Below are positions 6,253-15,458 of a stretch of DNA of 17,218 bases, in pieces. Each line of letters opens with the position of its first letter. The first letter of the stretch is position 1. The stretch is from Dehalococcoidia bacterium UBA4060. GTDB taxonomy: Bacteria > Chloroflexota > Dehalococcoidia > GIF9 > UBA5629. Both the position numbers and the translations under genes were made by a program. Below the pieces are notes generated by a model. It worked only from the letters and a program-made list of their open reading frames with translations. It ran no database searches and was not told the origin of the DNA. Location: contig DFZI01000034.1 in NCBI GenBank assembly GCA_002383665.1, positions 9,305 to 26,522 on the forward strand, given 5' to 3'.

Positions 6253-7936
6253 ACCGCCTTACGGCATCTACCAGGGCGGTACGCTGTTCTTTCTCCATGC
6301 CTGTGATCTTGAGTACAAGCTTGAAAAGCTTGAATCCAGCTTCGACTTCAGGATTCACCAGCTCGATCACACCAAGTTTGGCGAGCTTTTGGGCTTCATG
6401 CTGGCGCTGGAAGCGGGCCAGTATCTTGAGGTCTGGATTAATGCTTAAAGCATTCCTGACTGTGGCCTCCACGGACCTGGGATCGGGGAATGTCACGACC
6501 AGGGCGGCGGCATTGCACAGGTCTGCCTGTGAGAGTACCTGAATAATTGAGGCGTCACCATAGATGTTAGGGAGCCTGCAAGTTTTTGCTCCAGAAACGC
6601 AGTCAGGATCAATATCTATGACCAGGTAAGGAATACCTGCATTATCCAGCCCACTGGCCAGATTCTGCCCCACACGGCCATACCCGGCTATTATGATATG
6701 ACCCTGTTTCGCCTGGGGGCTGTCCTGGACTGTACAGGAGGCTGTTTCTCTGGCTTTTTTACCTGTTATGGATGTTACTGCCGGATAAAGCAGGTCGACA
6801 GCACCGATTATAAAGGGTGTGAGTATCATTGTAATGACAATTGACGGCAGTATTACCGAATTGAGGGCGGGTGTGAATATGCCCTGCTCAAGCGCTCCCT
6901 GTGCCAGGACAAAACCGAATTCACCGATCTGAAAGATTCCTGCACTCGAATATATAGCAACCCTGTTAGTGTAGCCGAAGGCCTTTACTATGGAAAATAC
7001 CACGGCTATTTTTATTATAATTATGGCTATCACGACGTAAAGTATTTCCTGCCAGTTGATTAACAGAAGGCCGGGATCGAGCATCATCCCTATCGAGACA
7101 AAGAAAAGCGTGGCGAATATATCACGCAGGGGGGTGATCTCGGCCAGTGCCTGGTGGACGAACCTGGTTGAACGCAATATCAAGCCGATGAGGAAGGCAC
7201 CGAAGACCATGGATAGACCCATCAGGTAGGTACCGATCATCGATCCCAGGCAGAGCACAAGCACGGTCAGCAGAAAAAGCTCTCTTGACCTGACTCCGCC
7301 GACATCACCCAGCAGCCAGGGCAATACCCATTGGCCGAGCACTACCGACACACCTATAAAGAGGAGTGCCTTGCCCAGTGCCAGTGCCAGCTCCATGGCG
7401 ATATTGCCTGCTCCTGCATTTCCCATAAGCGGCAGGGCTACCATCATGATCACGACACTGAGGTCCTGAAGTATGAGCATGGCGATCATGATACGGCCGT
7501 GTACCGAGCTTAGCTCACCGCGGTCCATCAAGATCTTGAGGCAGATGGCCGTGCTGCTGAGCGAAATTATCAGGCCGAATATAATAGATTGCTGCAAGCT
7601 CCAGCGGAAGATGAACAGTGCGGATAAGGTGCCCAAGATTATGGTGAGGATAATCTGCAGCAATCCTCCCCATAGTCCTACCCGGCCTACATCACGCAAT
7701 TGGGTAAATGATGTTTCCAGTCCGACGGTGAACATCAGCAGAGCTACACCGAAAGATGCCGCCATCTCGACCGTAGCGCTGTCCTTGACCCATCCCAGTG
7801 CATGTGGACCGGCCAGTATGCCGATCAGGATGTAGCCTATGACGATCGGCTGTCTCAGGCGGTGGGCTATCATGCCGCCTGCCAGGGCGATCGCCAAAAG
7901 GATTGACAATGAAATGATAGGGGCAAGGCTGGTCAT
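6242..7936 (-). CDS. CPA2 family cation:proton antiporter with RCK (TrkA-N) domain, Kef-like
   Basis: This 564-residue protein has about 12 hydrophobic segments in residues 1-385 (Na+/H+ exchanger fold), including the QD pair at 157-158 (LILQDLSVV), which is typical of Kef-type K+/H+ transport. A cytoplasmic Rossmann domain begins at about 412, with the nucleotide-binding GYGRVG at 418-423 and the strand-ending acidic residues of VIDID. No RCK-C domain follows; the protein ends soon after RCK-N. It would exchange K+ or Na+ for H+ under control of NAD(H) or another nucleotide, in pH or electrophile stress. ATG 7936-7934 is preceded by AAGGAAGG at 7956-7949, 12 bases away. It follows glgB after 86 bases on the same strand with no clear terminator between them. 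Its 3' end overlaps the kinase gene tail to tail. Whether it is a channel-like KefB/KefC or a plain antiporter cannot be decided. Confidence 0.87.
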   Translation of the reverse strand: MTSLAPIISLSILLAIALAGGMIAHRLRQPIVIGYILIGILAGPHALGWVKDSATVEMAASFGVALLMFTVGLETSFTQLRDVGRVGLWGGLLQIILTIILGTLSALFIFRWSLQQSIIFGLIISLSSTAICLKILMDRGELSSVHGRIMIAMLILQDLSVVIMMVALPLMGNAGAGNIAMELALALGKALLFIGVSVVLGQWVLPWLLGDVGGVRSRELFLLTVLVLCLGSMIGTYLMGLSMVFGAFLIGLILRSTRFVHQALAEITPLRDIFATLFFVSIGMMLDPGLLLINWQEILYVVIAIIIIKIAVVFSIVKAFGYTNRVAIYSSAGIFQIGEFGFVLAQGALEQGIFTPALNSVILPSIVITMILTPFIIGAVDLLYPAVTSITGKKARETASCTVQDSPQAKQGHIIIAGYGRVGQNLASGLDNAGIPYLVIDIDPDCVSGAKTCRLPNIYGDASIIQVLSQADLCNAAALVVTFPDPRSVEATVRNALSINPDLKILARFQRQHEAQKLAKLGVIELVNPEVEAGFKLFKLVLKITGMEKEQRTALVDAVRRSIE

Positions 7937-8022
7937 CCTGTGTTTTTACCTTCCTTTGCTATTTTATTGTTATGGACCCGCCTGTTGTAGAATGGTTAAA
8001 TTTATCCTTTAATCGGGTGCAT

Positions 8023-9930
8023 TCAGGGCGATTTGAAGATGACTGCTCCTAGGGGCGGCAGCGTGGCATTAAGCGAAAACGGGCGTCCGTGATGCGGTAT
8101 CGACTCTGCCTCCAACCCCCCAAGGTTACCATGCCCGCTTCCCCCATAGAACTCGGCATCGCTGTTGAATATCTCCTTCCAGTAGCCGGCGCAGGGCACG
8201 CCAATGCGGTAGCCCGGGCGGGGCACCGGTGTGAAATTACAGGCGACCAGCATGGCATCTCCCTGCTGGCTTTTGCGAAGGTAGCAGGCGATGCTATGGA
8301 GGGCGTCGTTACAGTCGATCCATTCAAATCCATCCCAGTTGAAATCGAGCTGGTGCAGGGCAGGCTGCTGGCGGTAAAGGAATGTCAGGTCCTGCACCAG
8401 CCTTTGCAGGCCGCTGTGCAGGGGATACTGCAGAAGGTGCCAGTCAAGGCTGCTGTCATGGTTCCATTCCTTCCCCTGCCCGAACTCATCACCCATAAAA
8501 AGAAGCTTCTTGCCGGGCTGTGTGAACATGCTGGTATAGAGAAGCCGTAGGTTGGCGAACTTCTGCCACTCGTCGCCCGGCATTTTGCCGAGCAGTGAGC
8601 CTTTGCCGTGAACAACCTCGTCGTGGGAAAGAGGCAGTACGAAATTTTCCGAGAAAGCGTACAGCATACGGAACGTGAGGCGGTTGTGGTGATACTTGCG
8701 GTGGACAGGGTCTTTGCTCATGTAGTCCAGCATATCGTGCATCCAGCCCATATCCCATTTCATGCCGAAGCCGAGCCCGCCGATATAGGTGGGGCGGCTT
8801 ACCATCGGCCAGTCGGTCGATTCCTCGGCGGTCGTCTGCACATCGGGATAGTTTGCGTAGACCTCCTCGTTCAACCTGCGCAGCATGGAGATGGCGTCCA
8901 GGTTTTCGCGTCCACCATACCGGTTAGGCAACCACTCACCTTTTTTCCTTGAGTAATCAAGGTAAAGCATGGAGGCCACGGCATCTATGCGCAGACCGTC
9001 GGCATGGTATTTATCCAGCCAGAAAAGTGCGCTGCTGAGCAGGAAGCTGCGCACCTCATGCCTTCCGTAGTTAAAAATATAGCTGTTCCAGTCGGGATGT
9101 ACCCCCAGGCGCCGGTCGGCATGCTCGTAGAGGTGCGTGCCATCGAAGAAACCCGGTCCATGTGTGTCGGAGGGGAAGTGGGACGGCACCCAGTCCAGAA
9201 TTACGCCGATATCATGCCGGTGAAGATAGTCTACCAGGTACATGAAGTCCTGGGGTGTGCCGTAGCGGCTGGTAGGGGAAAAGTAGCCCGTCACCTGATA
9301 GCCCCACGAGGCATAGAAGGGGTGTTCCATGATGGGCAGGAACTCCACATGGGTAAACCCCATCTTGTTGACATAATCAGCAAGCCTGGGGGCAAGCTCA
9401 CGGTAGCTGAGGTAGCGGTTGTTCTCTTCGGGTACGCGCATCCATGAGCCGACATGCACTTCGTAGATGGAGATGGGACCATCCAGCGAGTTGCGGTCTT
9501 TGCGGCACTCCATCCACCGGCTATCCTGCCAGTCGTAAGCGAGATCCCATACAATCGAGGCAGTGCGGGGTGGAACCTCGCTGTAAAAGGCCAGAGGATC
9601 GGCTTTCTCCACCTGGTAGTGTTTCACTTTTGAGGTGATGTGGTACTTATAGAGCGACCCGTTGATAGGACCTTCGATAAAGCCTTCCCAGATGCCTGAG
9701 CTTGAGACTGGATGCAGTGGACAGTTTTTCGTATCCCATCCGTTGAAGTCGCCCGTTACGCAGACCTGTTCAGCGTTGGGCGCCCAAACGGCGAAATATA
9801 CTCCCCTGCGGCCTGACAGGTCGATGGGATGTGCCCCCAGCTTATTGTACAGGCGCAGGTGGCTTCCCTCGTTGAAGAGGTAGATATCGTCCTTGCTCAG
9901 CAGGCTGAAGCTGCCCTGTGTATCACTCAT
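8023..9930 (-). CDS. glgB: 1,4-alpha-glucan branching enzyme GlgB (GH13)
   Basis: This 635-residue protein introduces alpha-1,6 branches into glycogen. An N-terminal CBM48-type domain (FAVWAPNAEQVCVTGDFNGWD region, about residues 45-80) precedes the GH13 catalytic barrel. The four conserved GH13 regions are visible: DWVPSHFP; GLRIDAVAS with nucleophile D316; AEEST with the acid/base Glu pair 369-370; and LSHDE with D437. A C-terminal all-beta domain ends at NATLPPLGAVIF. The length is close to the family norm of 630-730. I chose ATG 9930 (MSDTQGSFSLLS) rather than the in-frame TTG at 9954, which adds MRNGIKPA without a recognisable ribosome binding site; neither start has a strong one. No glgA, glgC or glgP lies in the window, so the rest of glycogen synthesis must be elsewhere. 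It follows the HD-GYP sensor gene on the same strand after about 70 bases and could be cotranscribed with it. Confidence 0.95.
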   Translation of the reverse strand: MSDTQGSFSLLSKDDIYLFNEGSHLRLYNKLGAHPIDLSGRRGVYFAVWAPNAEQVCVTGDFNGWDTKNCPLHPVSSSGIWEGFIEGPINGSLYKYHITSKVKHYQVEKADPLAFYSEVPPRTASIVWDLAYDWQDSRWMECRKDRNSLDGPISIYEVHVGSWMRVPEENNRYLSYRELAPRLADYVNKMGFTHVEFLPIMEHPFYASWGYQVTGYFSPTSRYGTPQDFMYLVDYLHRHDIGVILDWVPSHFPSDTHGPGFFDGTHLYEHADRRLGVHPDWNSYIFNYGRHEVRSFLLSSALFWLDKYHADGLRIDAVASMLYLDYSRKKGEWLPNRYGGRENLDAISMLRRLNEEVYANYPDVQTTAEESTDWPMVSRPTYIGGLGFGMKWDMGWMHDMLDYMSKDPVHRKYHHNRLTFRMLYAFSENFVLPLSHDEVVHGKGSLLGKMPGDEWQKFANLRLLYTSMFTQPGKKLLFMGDEFGQGKEWNHDSSLDWHLLQYPLHSGLQRLVQDLTFLYRQQPALHQLDFNWDGFEWIDCNDALHSIACYLRKSQQGDAMLVACNFTPVPRPGYRIGVPCAGYWKEIFNSDAEFYGGSGHGNLGGLEAESIPHHGRPFSLNATLPPLGAVIFKSP

Positions 9931-10001
9931 TGCCGGTTTAATCCCGTTTCTCAATTATGAACAAATCAGGGGCCTTTTTCAAACATACGGGACAGGAGCC
10001 A

Positions 10002-13000
10002 TTATCCGTCGAAGGTGAAACCTTTCTCTGTGAAAAGGGTAATGCAGGCGTCTACCGCGGGGCCATAATACAGCGTATCTTTATTATCTGTGATTTCTGT
10101 CAGGGTGGCCTCAAGACCCAGGGCGGGACGGTAGGGCCTGTGGGCTGTCATGGCCTCGACAACGTCGGCCACTGCCAGTATACGTGCCTCAAGTATGATC
10201 TCCTCACCCTTCAGCCCCTGCGGGTAGCCGGAGCCGTCCATCCGTTCATGGTGCTGGCGTATGCTGTCGGCTATAGGCCAGGGGAATTTGATCGTCCTGA
10301 CGATCTCGTAGCCAGCCTCCGCATGTGCCCTGACCAGGGCCTTTTCCAGCTCGGACAGTTTGCCGGGTTTGCTCAGTATCTCGGAGGGCACATGGACCTT
10401 GCCCACGTCGTGCAGCAGGCCTGCCACGCGCAGGCCATTTATCTGCTCCTCTGGCAGGCCAATCTCACGTGCGATGGCAACAGCAAGCTGCGCCACCAGC
10501 CTCTGGTGCCCAGCGGTGTAGGGATCGCGCAATTCGCCAATGATGGCCATGGCATCGATGGTGCTCTCCAGCGTAGCACTGACCGTATCCAGGGCGGATT
10601 TGAGTTCCTCTTCCGCCTTCTTGCGGGCGGTGATGTCCTCCGCTACGCCGTATACGCCGATGAGCCTGTCATTGACCCTTATCGCACTGTTGGTGACGCT
10701 CAGGATAATACGCCTGCCATACTTGCAGATGACGTGTTGTTCGTAGGTCTGCGGCTCACTGCGCATGGCCTTGATAAAATAATTCCTTGACTCTTCCTGA
10801 TCTTCGGGGACCACGAGCTTTTCGAACGACATTGCGAGGATCTCTTCCCTGGAATAACCTGTTATCCTGCAGGTCGCCTCGTTGACGCTGATAAAGCGGC
10901 CGTAGGGGTCCTGCATGTAGATGGCAATGGGGCTGTTCTCAAACAGGGAGCGGTAGCGCTGCTCACTTGCCTGCAAGGCCGTCTCGGCCTGTTTCAGCCT
11001 GGTCATATCCGACATGATCGCACTGAAGCCAGTAGCCAATCCCTCCACCGTCATGCGGGTGGGGGTGGTGTAGAACCATACGGTGCCGCCGTCCTTACGC
11101 AGTGCACGGAATTCAATTGTCGTAACCTCGTTTAGACGCTCTTTGGCACCGACGGCGCGTGTGAAAGATCTCAGGACCATGTCCTTATCATCGGGATGGA
11201 GGAAATCTGCAAAAGGCCTGCCCAGCATCTCCTGCTGTGTATAGCCCAGTGTTTTACAGGCCAGGTCGTTAACATAGGTGAGGGTGGCCGAGTTGTCCAC
11301 GATGACCACGGATGCCCCCGCTGTCTCAACGATGCTGCGGTAGCGGGCCTCGCTGTCGAGCAGGTCCTTTTGCATTTTGACATGTTCGGTGATATCACGA
11401 CCCAGGCCGCGCAGGCCGGTGATATTGCCGTCGGCATCCCTGATGGGGAAGACGGAATTTTCAACGTACCTGATCTCACCATCCTTTGTTAGGTTGATCA
11501 TATGTACGTTATGAGCTGGAATTCCTGTCTGGAAAACACTGGAGAAGATGCCTAGTACGCGTTTGCGTTCTTCCGGTGGTGTATAGACCTTGTAGTTCAG
11601 ACCCGTCATCTCTTCTCGCGTGTAACCCAGATAGTTCATCAACAATTCATTGAAGAACGTGAAGTTACCCTTGGGATCGATCTCGAAATATGCCTCCTGC
11701 ATCTCGTCCAGGATGGTGCGGTATCTTTCCTCGCTCTGGCGAAGCTTTTCCATGGCCTCTTTACGCTGCGTGACATCGCGTGAGATGCCCATTATGCCGT
11801 TGAACTGGCGGTCCTCATCAAGTAGCAGTGTCATGGATGTCTCGGCCCAAAACGTCGAGCCGTCCTTGCGGCATAGCTCAAGCTCGGTGGTCAGTGGCAC
11901 GGCTTGAGTTTCTTTTGCCCTGGTGACATGCTCAAGTTCACCGATAATCAGCTTGCCCAGCTTTTCCAGGGATGAAGATGCAACTGTCTTTTCGAATGGC
12001 AGTGCCAGCATTTCCTCAGGTGTGTACCCCCGCTGCCTGAAAACGGAGGGGCTGAGATATGTATAATGGAGTTCTTTATCGATGACCCAGATGACGTCTT
12101 CGGTGTTGTCTGCAATGAGCCTGTAGCGCTCATCGCTCTTCTCCAGTTGCTGTGTTGAGAGGATACGTTCGTACACGTTTTCTATGTCGGCTCCGATGGT
12201 GATCAGGGCGATTTTTCCTATCTCATTAAGTGAATTTAAGGTGTGTGAGAAGACGGCCAGACAGCCGATGACGTTGCCGTGGTGCCGGAAGGGGATGACG
12301 GCAATGTATCTGACACCTTCCGTGCCGCAGAGATGGTCCAGTTCCGGGCTGGACGTGTCAGAAGTCAAAAATTGAGGATCCCTCGCCATGATCAGGCGGT
12401 AAGCATCCGAATCAGGGTCAAGACTATTTAGGCTCGTGATAAACTCCTCGGGAAGACCTTCGTGTGTAACAATATGTAACCTGCCGGAGGTTTCGTCCCG
12501 CAAATAAACGGCGCCCGAGTCACAGCCGGCGATTTTTATGGCTGCCAGCAGTGACTGGTGCAGGGCATGGTCAAGATCGCTGGTTGAAGCGAGTTCAAGC
12601 GCAAGATCCCGGCGGATAGCCGACCTTTGTTCGGAACGCTTTTGCTCGGTGACATCGATGCAGGCGCCTATATAATGACTGCTCTCCCCTTTTTCATCGC
12701 GCAGGGGCAGGCCGCGATCTATCCAGTAGCGGATAGCGCCGTTTTTTCGGATGACACGGTATTCAGCGTAATATGGCTCTCCGGTGCGAACCTGACGGTA
12801 TAGCGTATCCATGACGCGGTCACGATCTTCGGGATGTATGGCTTTTTCCCATGCTTCCAGCGTCCTGGGGAACTCGCCCGGCTTATAGCCGAGCATATCA
12901 TCTATTTTGCCATGCAATTCCAGATGCCCGCTGGGTATGTCCCAGTCCCACACCAAATCCGATGTGCATTGCGCGGCGATGCGGAAGCGCTCTTCATTTG

Positions 13001-14384
13001 CTCTCAACGCTTCATCTGCACTTTGCTCATGACTGCCAGGATGTATTGAACTGGTACCTTCTGTGTCTTTATCTTTGCGGGTGATATTCCTGCCGAAAAA
13101 CGAGAAGCCTGTGATATAGCCTGACGGGGAGACGATAGGAAAGACAGAAAATTCAACATCAAATCTGCCCCTGGGTAGCTCATAATGTGCTGTTGAGACG
13201 GCGGGATGCTCGCCTTTGATCACTCTTTCCGCCATACCCTCCCAGAATGACCTCCCTCCTGGATCCAGCGGTGAGCGGAAGTCCATGCCTTCGGCAAGCC
13301 TGTGCCCTGTGGCTTCCTCGTAATGCCTGCGGGCGTTGCTGTTGGCGGCGATAAGCCTGAAGTCACGGTCGATCGAAAAGATGGCCTCATCCGTGCTTTC
13401 CAGTATGGCATGTAGCCGTGACTCGTTTTCCGCTATAGCCCTGTGGTCAAGCAGGCTGTCGGTAATATCTGTAAATATTACACAGGCAAGGTAGGGTTTC
13501 TGCTCGCCGGGGTGGGTTAGAGGTATGGCGTCTATACTTATCCATCGGTAGCGGCCTTCAACCGGGTTGTATACTCCCATGCGGGCGTTGCGGACGGCCC
13601 CACCGGTCGTGAGCGCGAGCAGAGGAGGACATTCTTTCTGCATGTAATCTGTGCCGTCTTCATGTATCGCCCGCCATCCGGTGCCGGGAATTGTCCTTCC
13701 CTTTATTTGTTCACCGGTCAACCCGAGTATCCTGAGCGCTGCCGCATTGGTCGATAGTATGCGGCCGTCGGCGTCCAGACAGAGGACGCCCTTGGTCATA
13801 GACTCCAACAGCAGACGGTGCTGTGCCTCGCTCTGCCTCAGCACTGCGTCCTCCTGTTTATGGCCTTCTATTTCGGTTTCCAGCTCTTTTACCCTCTGGG
13901 CCAGCCACAAAGATAATCTTTCCTGCAGCAGCTTGATATCCTGAACGGATCTGGATATTTTAGGCTTGCGTCCCCGCCTGGGAGGGGTTGGTTGACCGGA
14001 GGTAGACGTTTCGATGATATGGATCAGTTCCGCCTGTTCGACAGGTTTGTGCAGTGACCCCTTTACGCCCAGCCTCAGGGCCAGATCCTCGTCTTCCCGG
14101 TCAAGGTGAACGCCACTAATGAGGACAAAGGGGATTTTCTCCAGGGAGGGGTTGTCTTTACATTCCTGCAGGAGGCGGAACCCATCCCTGGCCAGCATCA
14201 AGATATCGGCGAAGATCAGGTCAAACCCGTTGCTTTTAAGCTTCTCCAGTGCCTCTTCATCGCTGGTTGCACCGGTTGCAGCATGGCCCTGCCCTTTGAG
14301 CAATGTCTCCAGGTGCTGCCTATGTTCCGCGCTGTCATCTACAACAAGAGCTTTCACTTGATATTCATCCAGCCCGGTGACCAT
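10002..14384 (-). CDS. Large cytoplasmic multi-sensor protein: receiver, seven PAS, GAF and HD-GYP phosphodiesterase
   Basis: Domain order in about 1460 residues is: receiver (10-128; D16/D17, phosphoacceptor D60, S90, K113), coiled linker, PAS1 (185-315), PAS2 (318-435), PAS3 (458-585), GAF (588-750), PAS4 (751-880), PAS5 (881-1010), PAS6 (1011-1135), PAS7 (1136-1255) and HD-GYP (about 1275-1450). The HD pair is H1325/D1326 (LLHDVGK), and HHERMDGSGYP lies at 1378-1388, so the metal ligands for cyclic-di-GMP hydrolysis are present. No transmembrane, GGDEF, EAL or kinase domain was seen. The receiver has Leu in place of the usual Pro after the phosphoacceptor (ADILML). I start at ATG 14384-14382. 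The frame extends up to GTG 14465, but those 27 residues do not resemble a receiver and the likely promoter lies within them. GTG 14357 is another option. It lies divergently from the PAC2 genes and upstream of glgB. It probably lowers cyclic-di-GMP in response to several small-molecule or redox cues and to phosphorylation. Confidence 0.88.
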   Translation of the reverse strand: MVTGLDEYQVKALVVDDSAEHRQHLETLLKGQGHAATGATSDEEALEKLKSNGFDLIFADILMLARDGFRLLQECKDNPSLEKIPFVLISGVHLDREDEDLALRLGVKGSLHKPVEQAELIHIIETSTSGQPTPPRRGRKPKISRSVQDIKLLQERLSLWLAQRVKELETEIEGHKQEDAVLRQSEAQHRLLLESMTKGVLCLDADGRILSTNAAALRILGLTGEQIKGRTIPGTGWRAIHEDGTDYMQKECPPLLALTTGGAVRNARMGVYNPVEGRYRWISIDAIPLTHPGEQKPYLACVIFTDITDSLLDHRAIAENESRLHAILESTDEAIFSIDRDFRLIAANSNARRHYEEATGHRLAEGMDFRSPLDPGGRSFWEGMAERVIKGEHPAVSTAHYELPRGRFDVEFSVFPIVSPSGYITGFSFFGRNITRKDKDTEGTSSIHPGSHEQSADEALRANEERFRIAAQCTSDLVWDWDIPSGHLELHGKIDDMLGYKPGEFPRTLEAWEKAIHPEDRDRVMDTLYRQVRTGEPYYAEYRVIRKNGAIRYWIDRGLPLRDEKGESSHYIGACIDVTEQKRSEQRSAIRRDLALELASTSDLDHALHQSLLAAIKIAGCDSGAVYLRDETSGRLHIVTHEGLPEEFITSLNSLDPDSDAYRLIMARDPQFLTSDTSSPELDHLCGTEGVRYIAVIPFRHHGNVIGCLAVFSHTLNSLNEIGKIALITIGADIENVYERILSTQQLEKSDERYRLIADNTEDVIWVIDKELHYTYLSPSVFRQRGYTPEEMLALPFEKTVASSSLEKLGKLIIGELEHVTRAKETQAVPLTTELELCRKDGSTFWAETSMTLLLDEDRQFNGIMGISRDVTQRKEAMEKLRQSEERYRTILDEMQEAYFEIDPKGNFTFFNELLMNYLGYTREEMTGLNYKVYTPPEERKRVLGIFSSVFQTGIPAHNVHMINLTKDGEIRYVENSVFPIRDADGNITGLRGLGRDITEHVKMQKDLLDSEARYRSIVETAGASVVIVDNSATLTYVNDLACKTLGYTQQEMLGRPFADFLHPDDKDMVLRSFTRAVGAKERLNEVTTIEFRALRKDGGTVWFYTTPTRMTVEGLATGFSAIMSDMTRLKQAETALQASEQRYRSLFENSPIAIYMQDPYGRFISVNEATCRITGYSREEILAMSFEKLVVPEDQEESRNYFIKAMRSEPQTYEQHVICKYGRRIILSVTNSAIRVNDRLIGVYGVAEDITARKKAEEELKSALDTVSATLESTIDAMAIIGELRDPYTAGHQRLVAQLAVAIAREIGLPEEQINGLRVAGLLHDVGKVHVPSEILSKPGKLSELEKALVRAHAEAGYEIVRTIKFPWPIADSIRQHHERMDGSGYPQGLKGEEIILEARILAVADVVEAMTAHRPYRPALGLEATLTEITDNKDTLYYGPAVDACITLFTEKGFTFDG

Positions 14385-14427
14385 GTCATGACTTACGGCG
14401 TGTATGCACAGGGCAATTCTAAGTATA

Positions 14428-14456
14428 TATTCATATTTATCATGGATATATGTCAA
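14428..14456 (-). promoter_or_regulatory. Putative promoter of the HD-GYP sensor gene
   Basis: On the minus strand a perfect TTGACA (14456-14451) is followed after 17 bases by TGAATA (14433-14428), a weak -10. A better -10-like TATACT (14427-14422) lies 23 bases away, which is too far for standard spacing. Transcription from here would begin close to 14420, upstream of ATG 14384 but downstream of GTG 14465, which supports the shorter protein. Confidence 0.35.
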
Positions 14457-14520
14457 GTTTAGCACTGGATGCAGGCTAAGCCATGCCAGTCTGGGATAAC
14501 CCGGAAATCGTATCTGGTTA

Positions 14521-14529
14521 TGCTATAAT
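14521..14529 (+). promoter_or_regulatory. Extended -10 promoter of the PAC2 operon
   Basis: TGCTATAAT is a perfect extended -10 (TGnTATAAT) with no recognisable -35 at 17 bases upstream. Transcription would start near 14536, leaving a leader of about 14 bases before ATG 14550. This explains the lack of a clear Shine-Dalgarno site and argues against the in-frame TTG at 14529, which overlaps the promoter. Confidence 0.55.
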
Positions 14530-14549
14530 TGGACTGTAAGATTGTGATT

Positions 14550-15458
14550 ATGAGTATTAGATATATAAGAAAAGTAGAGCTATCCGATCCTGTCATGGTG
14601 GCCTGCTGGCCCGGCATAGGCAACATCGGGCTGATCGCAGTTGACATGCTTCGCCGGTCATTAAGGGCAGAGGAGCTGGCGTATATTGAGCCGTGGGATT
14701 TTTATTATCCCAACCGGGTGATCATACGCAATGGAGAGCTCAAAGAGATGGGGTTTCCTGGCAGTGAGTTTTTCTTTGCGCACACTCCCACCTGCGACAT
14801 CATCTTCTTTACCGGTGATGAGCAGCCTGCCGAGGGGGGAAAAGTCTATGCCGAGGGGGGCAAAGCCTATGCGATGGCCAACATGGTGCTGGATGTAGCT
14901 GAAAAATACAGGTGCAGACGCATCTATACCTCGGGAGCGGCTGTGGCGCCTATACATCATACCAGCCGTTCAAGGGTATGGGCCGTCCCCAACATGGTTG
15001 GATTGTTGGGCGAGGTGAAGTCCTACGATAATACGGTTCTGATGTCGGAGATTGAGGGCAGGGGAGGACAGGGCAATATTACCGGTTTGAACGGACTTTT
15101 ACTGGGTGTGGCCAGGAGGCGTGGCGTTGAGGCTGTCTGCTTTATGGGGGAGATACCCGTATATTTACAGGGATTCCCTTTTGCCTATCCCAAGGGCTCA
15201 CGTTCGGTGTTGGAGGTGCTGACCGCTGCCCTTGGCATATCGATTAATATGGATGAGATTAACCATCTGGCCGAAGAGAATGAGAAGGAGTTGACGTCGC
15301 TGTATGAGCGGCTCCCGGCCGAGATCAGGATGCAGCTTGACAGGCTCAGGCAGGCAACAGTGGCAACACAGGGAAGCGGCGAGGTTATAACTGAAGAGGA
15401 CAAGAAGAAAATACTTGAGGATATCGATAAGTTTTTTAAACGTGGGAGCGATGGGTAA
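14550..15458 (+). CDS. PAC2 family protein (first of a pair)
   Basis: This 302-residue protein belongs to the PAC2 (proteasome assembly chaperone 2-like) family. The N-terminus runs as strand, then VACWPGIGNIGLIAVDML, the glycine turn and helix typical of the family. RRIYTSGAAVAP in the middle and the GLNGLLLGVARRRGVEAVCFMGEIP segment near residue 190 are further family features. The C-terminus is charged and helical (about 240-300). Biochemical function in bacteria is unknown; the fold resembles purine nucleoside phosphorylase-like and archaeal/eukaryotic chaperone proteins. I start at ATG 14550; the in-frame TTG 14529 lies inside the promoter TATAAT. An in-frame tandem duplication of seven codons (AEGGKVY, AEGGKAY) sits at 14829-14870. 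The stop overlaps the ATG of the next PAC2 gene, so the two products are probably made in equal amounts and may form a heteromer. Confidence 0.83.
   Translation: MSIRYIRKVELSDPVMVACWPGIGNIGLIAVDMLRRSLRAEELAYIEPWDFYYPNRVIIRNGELKEMGFPGSEFFFAHTPTCDIIFFTGDEQPAEGGKVYAEGGKAYAMANMVLDVAEKYRCRRIYTSGAAVAPIHHTSRSRVWAVPNMVGLLGEVKSYDNTVLMSEIEGRGGQGNITGLNGLLLGVARRRGVEAVCFMGEIPVYLQGFPFAYPKGSRSVLEVLTAALGISINMDEINHLAEENEKELTSLYERLPAEIRMQLDRLRQATVATQGSGEVITEEDKKKILEDIDKFFKRGSDG
14829..14870 (+). repeat. 21-bp in-frame tandem duplication inside the first PAC2 gene
   Basis: Unit 1 (14829-14849) and unit 2 (14850-14870) match at 19 of 21 bases and encode AEGGKVY and AEGGKAY. The unit length is a multiple of three, so the frame is kept. 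It adds one extra short loop turn and probably arose by slippage in the G-rich sequence. Confidence 0.75.

Noticed and set aside
8089..8550. 153-codon plus-strand open frame
   Set aside because: It is a shadow of glgB, whose catalytic motifs lie on the minus strand across the same bases.
9957..10790. 277-codon plus-strand open frame
   Set aside because: It lies wholly antisense to the HD-GYP sensor, whose motifs are clear on the other strand. The translation shows no domain.
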